The translations under genes were made by a program, and so were the position numbers. 11,354 nucleotides of DNA from JABWBJ01 sp035646395 (GTDB taxonomy: Bacteria; Gemmatimonadota; Gemmatimonadetes; Gemmatimonadales; Gemmatimonadaceae), in assembly GCA_035646395.1 (NCBI GenBank), contig DASRPK010000158.1, positions 1 to 11,354 of the forward strand, written 5' to 3'. Shown here piece after piece: positions 7,338 to 11,354 of the stretch. Within the stretch, counting starts at the first letter, position 1, and each line of letters begins with the position of its first letter. Under the pieces are notes generated by a model that was not told the origin of the DNA, ran no database searches, and saw nothing but the letters and a program-made list of their open reading frames with translations.

Positions 7338-7625
7338 ATGAAACACCGCGTTCAATCATCACGGTGGCATTCCTCCTCGCGACAGTCGCGTGCAGCGACT
7401 CGATGCCGACGTAGCCGGTCACTTTCGCCAGCCGACGCATTGTACGCCAAGCAAGCGACGACCGGCAACCGGATGCTGAACTACGATTTCGACAACGTCT
7501 GGATCATGAACGACGACGGGCCGGGCGCAACCCCACTCACCGTTCCGGCCGATCACGCGTTCGGACCCATCGTGGGCCCGGACGGCGCCGCATCGTTTGA
7601 TCTACTCACCGCGTGGGCGCGATGA
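7338..7625 (+). pseudogene. Broken lipoprotein, PD40/TolB-like fragment
   Basis: Two pieces in different frames read like one exported lipoprotein. Around 7355-7411 one frame gives SIITVAFLLATVACSDSMPT, a lipoprotein signal peptide with a lipobox cysteine, and then meets TAG. The frame of ATG 7338 is arginine-rich nonsense until about 7434, then gives ALYAKQATTGNRMLNYDFDN and VWIMNDDGPGATPLT. This resembles the PD40 beta-propeller pattern (a strand, then WVMNADG, then TPLT) seen in TolB-like proteins. It ends at a stop at 7623-7625, after barely one repeat. At least one frameshift and a large 3' loss are needed to explain it. The next gene's ribosome binding site follows directly. A sequencing error could account for the frameshift, but not for the missing propeller. 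Confidence 0.5.
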
Positions 7626-7642
7626 CGCCCGGAGAATTAGCC

Positions 7643-9172
7643 ATGTTACCACTGAGATCAATTTGCCGGCGCGTGCGCTCCGTGACGCTCGCGCTGGGAA
7701 CGCTCGCCGCCCTGGCAGCGTGCACTGACCCGGCGCGCATTGTCACCCCGCTCACGGAACCGCAGCAACCGTCACACCTCTTCATCCCGGCCACTGGCAC
7801 CTTCGAGCAAGTGCGCTCCGGGAACCTCCACACCTGCGCATTGCGGGCGGACGGTGTCATGCAATGCTGGGGCTCGAACTTCGGTGGCGAGTCTCCGCCG
7901 GTGCAGCAGGCGGGCGTCGGCGTGTACACGACGATCGGCACGGGACTCGGGCATACTTGCGCAGTGCGAAGCGACGGCAAGATCGAGTGCTTCGGCTACA
8001 ACCAGTTTGGCTACGCTAACCCGCTGTACGCGCCACAGAATGGCGGGCGCTTTGTGGATGTTGGCGGTGGACGTTACAACACCTGCGGGCTGCGCGATGA
8101 TGGCGCCGTCGAGTGTTTCGGTGAGCGGAACGCGTCCCCCCTCCCGTTGGTCACAGCCAATGTGGGCTTTTTCACGCACCTTGGCGTCGGCGATCAGCAT
8201 GGCTGCGCGCTTCGCAACGACGGGGTGGTTCAGTGCTGGGGCGGTTATCCGCCCTCGCAGGAAGCACCGCCGATCAAGACGGCGTCCACCGGCTACTTCA
8301 CCCAGGTCGGCGGGGGCTCCCTCTTCGCGTGTGCCCTCCGGAACGACGGTGCCGTGGAGTGTTGGGGCTACGGTTTCGCCGATGGTCGCGACGCCGCCCT
8401 GAAGACTGCGGCATCAGGTTATTTTACCCAGCTCAACGTCGCATACGATCACTCGTGCGCAATCCGGGATGACGGCAGGGTCGAGTGTTGGGGTAACAAT
8501 GCCTACGGACAGGCACCTGCGCTCAAGGCTGCGTCCAATGGCGGTCGCTTCATCCAGGTCGACGGAGGCGCATTCCACAGCTGCGGCCTGCGCGACGACA
8601 AAACCATCGAGTGCTGGGGGCAACGCTGGCCGGCCGCCGGGACGACCGTTCTTCCCACGGCGACCTTCAACGCGCCGTCATCAATCGCGGTGAACGCCAG
8701 CATCCCGCTCTCCCTGACCAACGCATTGGTTCCCGGCTACCCGACAGCGACGACGTTCACCTATGCCTTCAACTGCGGTGGCGGATACTCCACGCCGTCG
8801 TCGAGCAACACCTTCAGTTGCCCCACGACTGCGACCGGCACGCGGCTTGTGAAGGGGAAGGTCATCGATCAGGATGGCGACGAGGCCGAGTACACGAAGG
8901 TCGTGAGCGTAAAGGACGCATCCGAGTCGACGACCGATCTCAAGGTCGCGATCTCGACGGCCACGCTTTCTCCCGATGTGCGCAAGGCACTGACCGCCAA
9001 GCTCAATGCGGCGCTGGATGCGATCGCCAGAGGAAAAACGCAGGCCGCCTGCAGCGCCCTTCAGGATTTCATCAACCAGGTGGCTGCACAGCGAGAGAAG
9101 GCGATCACGACTGAAACGGCAGACCTGTGGATCGAGCAGGCGACCAACTTGCGGACGTCGTTAGGGTGCTGA
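7643..9172 (+). CDS. Lipoprotein with seven RCC1-type repeats, PKD-like and FIMAH-like domains
   Basis: This is a 509-aa exported lipoprotein. The signal peptide (basic RRVRS, then a hydrophobic stretch) ends in the lipobox LAAC with lipidated Cys27. Residues ~52-330 contain seven RCC1-type repeats of 41-42 aa, each built like GYFTQVGGG...CALRNDGAVECWG, enough for a seven-bladed propeller. Residues ~340-425 resemble a PKD-like immunoglobulin domain (TFTYAFNCGGGYSTP, then VKGKVIDQDGDEAEYTKVVSV). Residues ~433-509 resemble the FIMAH-type C-terminal helical domain (LTAKLNAALDAIARGK, then CSALQDFINQVAAQ), ending in Cys. ATG 7643 is chosen because GGAG lies eight bases upstream and a proper signal peptide results. 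An in-frame ATG at 7613 would put ten extra residues before it. It is probably anchored in the outer membrane or periplasm, with an unknown partner. RCC1 repeats in bacteria are generally protein-binding, and no enzymatic residues are apparent. Confidence 0.92.
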   Translation: MLPLRSICRRVRSVTLALGTLAALAACTDPARIVTPLTEPQQPSHLFIPATGTFEQVRSGNLHTCALRADGVMQCWGSNFGGESPPVQQAGVGVYTTIGTGLGHTCAVRSDGKIECFGYNQFGYANPLYAPQNGGRFVDVGGGRYNTCGLRDDGAVECFGERNASPLPLVTANVGFFTHLGVGDQHGCALRNDGVVQCWGGYPPSQEAPPIKTASTGYFTQVGGGSLFACALRNDGAVECWGYGFADGRDAALKTAASGYFTQLNVAYDHSCAIRDDGRVECWGNNAYGQAPALKAASNGGRFIQVDGGAFHSCGLRDDKTIECWGQRWPAAGTTVLPTATFNAPSSIAVNASIPLSLTNALVPGYPTATTFTYAFNCGGGYSTPSSSNTFSCPTTATGTRLVKGKVIDQDGDEAEYTKVVSVKDASESTTDLKVAISTATLSPDVRKALTAKLNAALDAIARGKTQAACSALQDFINQVAAQREKAITTETADLWIEQATNLRTSLGC

Positions 9173-9199
9173 AGGGAAGCAACGGGTGACGACGGGGGG

Positions 9200-9235
9200 G
9201 TGAGAGTCACGGAATCCTGGACCCGTGACTCTCAC
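9200..9235. terminator. Perfect 13-bp stem hairpin between convergent genes
   Basis: GTGAGAGTCACGG (9200-9212) and CCGTGACTCTCAC (9223-9235) are exact reverse complements around a 10-base loop (9213-9222). The hairpin starts 28 bp after the stop codon of the RCC1 lipoprotein and lies 137 bp from that of the convergent hydrolase, so it may end transcription from both sides. No T-tract follows on either strand, so it is either a non-canonical terminator or an mRNA 3'-end stabiliser. Confidence 0.65.
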
Positions 9236-9371
9236 TTCAGGGGCAGCGGGTTCGTGCGAAAAGCGCGCGTGCGCGGAAGGCGCTGTTGCCGACGCAAGGA
9301 CCGCACCGCCGCCTGGAGGTCAAACGTCAAAACCATCTGTGGCGGACAGAACGCGCGCCCGTCTCCAGTCG

Positions 9372-10853
9372 CTACTTCACCTTGCGCCCGGTCTGATCGC
9401 GGCCACCCTGATGAAGGATCAGACCGGCCACTTCACCAGACGGCGTCTTCGTGAACGTGACCTGCACGTTGGCGACGCGCAGAAAGAACTTGTCCGGGGC
9501 TTCCGCGAACAACGGCGCCTTCGACTGACCCGTGGGCTGTGCCTGCAACCGGCCATCCTCGAACGTAATCGTGATCGACAACTGAGGCGTCAGCTGATAC
9601 TCGCCGACATAGTTCCGCAGCACGGACTCGGCGACCGTGATCTCCGTCCGCTCGACCGGCGGCCGATACCCTCGAGGGGCGGGTTCTGCAAATGAGTCCC
9701 ATGCATACGCGCGCTGAATCCGCCGACTCAGCTCACTGGCAACCGCGCCACCCTGGTCCGCGTTCGTCATGATCACGAGGCCATATCCCTTGACCTTGTG
9801 CGCGAGCAACGTCGCACGGAATCCCCAGTTGGATCCCCCATGCCCGAAATACCAGCCCTGGCCGATCTTCGCGATGCTGAAACCGACCGCATAATCGCCA
9901 ACGCCGACGGGCGAGAGCATCTCCTGTATTGTCGCCCGTGAGAGCACCCGGTTCAACTGTCCTAACGAGGCACGCTGGACCTCGATGACCAAACGGGCGA
10001 GATCGCTGGGCGTCGTCCACAGTCCAGCCGCGGCTTGCTCCGGGTAGACGTGCCACTTCGCGCCCATCGCCTTGCCTTCGCCGGAGTGCGCCCGTGCCGC
10101 GTTACGGTCAAACGATTCCGGCAACGGTTGCTCGAAGGTGCTCCGCGTCATGCCTAACGGACGCAACACGTCGTCGCGCATGATGTCGGCGAACGGCTTC
10201 CTGCGCGCATCGCTCAGCGCCTGCTGCATGAGCGTGACGCCGCCACCGGAGTACTCCATGAGCGTCATGGGTGGACGCTCCATGAATATGACACCCACGT
10301 TCGACAGCTTACTGCCTTGCAGGAACTGGACGACCGTCGGCACGGAATCCGTCGGATTGTATCCGGGGAAGCCGAACCCGTCGCCGAGTCCCGAGGTGTG
10401 GCTGGTGAGCGTCCGCGGCGTAACGGGACCGTCTCTTGTGAACTGGCCTCCGTCCAGTTTCCAGGATGTCAGAATCGTGTTGATGTCGGTGTCGAGCGTG
10501 AACAGGCCGTCCTGCACCGCGCGCAATACGGCCATCGCTGCCACCGGCTTGCTGATCGACGCCGCCTGGAACATCGTCCCGGTGTCGACCGGCGCGCCCG
10601 TCGCGACGTCTGCGATCCCGTAGCCCTTCGCCCAGTGAATCTGATGGTCACGGATCACGGCGATGCTGACGCCGGGCACGTTGAAGCGCGCCAGCAACGC
10701 GGTGATCGTCAACGTGCTCAGATCGTTAGGCCCGGCCGTCGGCTGCGCGCCCTCGATCGCGGCCATGTAGTCGGCTGCCGAGCGGGTCTGGGCTGGTGTC
10801 GCGACAGGCAACGCGATGGCGAGGAGCGCCAGGACAATCGTGTGCAGTTTCAT
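9372..10853 (-). CDS. Secreted beta-lactamase-family (class C-like) serine hydrolase with C-terminal DUF3471-like domain
   Basis: This 493-aa protein begins with a Sec signal peptide (MKLHTIVLALLAIALPVATPAQ, cleavage near residue 21-22). The beta-lactamase/transpeptidase-like fold covers ~50-385. The SxxK motif is S99-I-S-K102 (nucleophile Ser99), the second motif is Y201-S-G in place of YxN, and the third is H338-G-G in FGHGGSNWGF. This combination is typical of class C-like esterases, D-aminopeptidases and penicillin-binding-protein homologues, more than of true AmpC. A beta-rich C-terminal domain (~410-493, VGEYQLTPQLSITITFEDGRL) resembles DUF3471. It is likely a periplasmic or extracellular peptidase or esterase of unknown substrate; resistance activity should not be assumed. 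ATG 10853 has AGGA six bases upstream and gives the signal peptide directly. The frame stays open to 11039, but that extension is not protein-like. It appears monocistronic. Confidence 0.93.
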   Translation of the reverse strand: MKLHTIVLALLAIALPVATPAQTRSAADYMAAIEGAQPTAGPNDLSTLTITALLARFNVPGVSIAVIRDHQIHWAKGYGIADVATGAPVDTGTMFQAASISKPVAAMAVLRAVQDGLFTLDTDINTILTSWKLDGGQFTRDGPVTPRTLTSHTSGLGDGFGFPGYNPTDSVPTVVQFLQGSKLSNVGVIFMERPPMTLMEYSGGGVTLMQQALSDARRKPFADIMRDDVLRPLGMTRSTFEQPLPESFDRNAARAHSGEGKAMGAKWHVYPEQAAAGLWTTPSDLARLVIEVQRASLGQLNRVLSRATIQEMLSPVGVGDYAVGFSIAKIGQGWYFGHGGSNWGFRATLLAHKVKGYGLVIMTNADQGGAVASELSRRIQRAYAWDSFAEPAPRGYRPPVERTEITVAESVLRNYVGEYQLTPQLSITITFEDGRLQAQPTGQSKAPLFAEAPDKFFLRVANVQVTFTKTPSGEVAGLILHQGGRDQTGRKVK

Positions 10854-11259
10854 GCGGATTCCTGAGCCAGGGAAGTACCTGAAGCTACGGACGCTTCGGC
10901 CCTGGAGTTTCCGGCGCCAGGTGTCCGGCGTGAGCCTGGTGACAGTGCCTTTCGGGAAGGCAGACAACAAGAGCCTGACCGCATGGTGATCGGCCTGCGC
11001 TGGAAGCCGGTGCGGCTGGAACCCGGCGGCACGGAACACCGGAGCCTAACGACAAAAGCTCGAGGCTGGGCCTACGACGCGCGTGATCGAGTCGGGACCT
11101 CACGCGCAGAAATACCTGTAGCCCCGGGGCCCTTGTCGAGAAGCCCAGGGGCCCGGTACCACCTACTCCTTTGGAGTGGTACCGGTCGCCACCCCGCGCA
11201 GCCATATTCAGCACCCCCAAGACATCCGCTGTTCTGCCCGGTCAGTGTTTGGAGGCTCG
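10854..11259. other. Divergent intergenic region with GC-rich structure
   Basis: This 406-bp stretch lies between the minus-strand hydrolase and the plus-strand gene at the right edge and should hold both promoters, but I could not assign convincing -35/-10 pairs. It contains one CCTAACG heptamer (11045-11051), a perfect palindrome GCCCCGGGGC (11121-11130), two direct GGGGCCC copies (11126-11132 and 11148-11154) and a hairpin at 11153-11185. Reading frames through it look like shadows, with no family-like protein sequence. Confidence 0.55.
11153..11185. promoter_or_regulatory. Hairpin in the leader region of the right-edge gene
   Basis: CCGGTACCA (11153-11161) pairs perfectly with TGGTACCGG (11177-11185). 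Inside, CTCC (11166-11169) pairs with GGAG (11173-11176) around a TTT loop, leaving a 4-base bulge (CCTA) on one side. It ends 74 bp before the start codon at 11260, so it does not mask that gene's ribosome binding site. It could be a terminator of upstream transcription, an attenuator or a protein site. Confidence 0.5.
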
Positions 11260-11354
11260 ATGACTACCACGGAATTTGGTGCGATTGACGTGTTTCGATC
11301 GTACAGCGACGAGCTGCTCAGTCTCTGGAACGCACGTCTGACTGCTTCCGGCGC
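11260..11354 (+). CDS. 5' end of an unidentified gene, cut off by the window
   Basis: ATG at 11260 follows a strong GGAGG (11251-11255) at four bases spacing, and the frame is open to the last base: 31 complete codons plus two bases. The visible start reads MTTTEFGAIDVFRSYSDELL, then SLWNARLTASG. It is neither a signal peptide nor a membrane segment, so the N terminus is probably cytoplasmic and helical. A helix of this kind occurs at the N terminus of some regulators, but the fragment is too short to assign a family. The gene is transcribed away from the hydrolase. Confidence 0.7.
   Translation, partial: MTTTEFGAIDVFRSYSDELLSLWNARLTASG

Noticed and set aside
7247..7339. Longer sigma factor starting at 7339
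   Set aside because: The extra 31 residues are hydrophilic and unlike the family, while ATG 7246 has GAGG at good spacing.
10854..11039. Longer hydrolase starting at 11039
   Set aside because: It would bury a clear signal peptide behind 62 residues of non-family sequence; ATG 10853 has AGGA upstream.

Overview
The window is GC-rich chromosomal DNA from a bacterium that most resembles Gemmatimonadota, or failing that Acidobacteriota. The basis is the gene content: an orphan ADOP-type FtsX permease paired with a PadR regulator, a transmembrane Ser/Thr kinase with a repeat-rich sensor half, an ECF sigma factor of the Sig-70_X6 type, and a lipoprotein with RCC1, PKD-like and FIMAH-like parts. 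This placement is inference from family distribution and was not searched.

Layout from left to right. Positions 1-231 hold two facing arrays of a 13-bp repeat. Positions 236-3252 (minus) are a two-gene operon: a PadR repressor (3252-2920) and, coupled through a GTGA start/stop overlap, an ADOP permease (2923-236). An AT-rich dyad that looks like an operator lies in the padR promoter. Positions 3311-3772 look like a decayed VOC/glyoxalase-type gene with an in-frame stop. A Ser/Thr kinase (4046-6667, plus) converges, with a 9-bp gap, on an ECF sigma factor (7246-6677, minus). The sigma factor lacks the acidic residues normally found in region 2.2 and has threonines there instead, which makes kinase-controlled sigma activity plausible. 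Positions 7338-7625 look like a broken lipoprotein/PD40 gene. It is followed by an intact lipoprotein with seven cysteine-paired RCC1 repeats (7643-9172). A perfect 13-bp hairpin separates this gene from a convergent secreted beta-lactamase-family serine hydrolase (10853-9372, minus). A structured 406-bp intergenic region leads to a gene cut off by the right edge (11260 onward).

The genes fall into envelope or export functions (permease, two exported proteins) and signalling (PadR, kinase, sigma factor). No phage, insertion sequence, tRNA, rRNA or CRISPR array was seen. The most unusual signals are the facing 13-bp arrays, a dispersed CCTAACG heptamer that is also the core of the left array, and the acid-poor, threonine-rich sigma factor beside the kinase.
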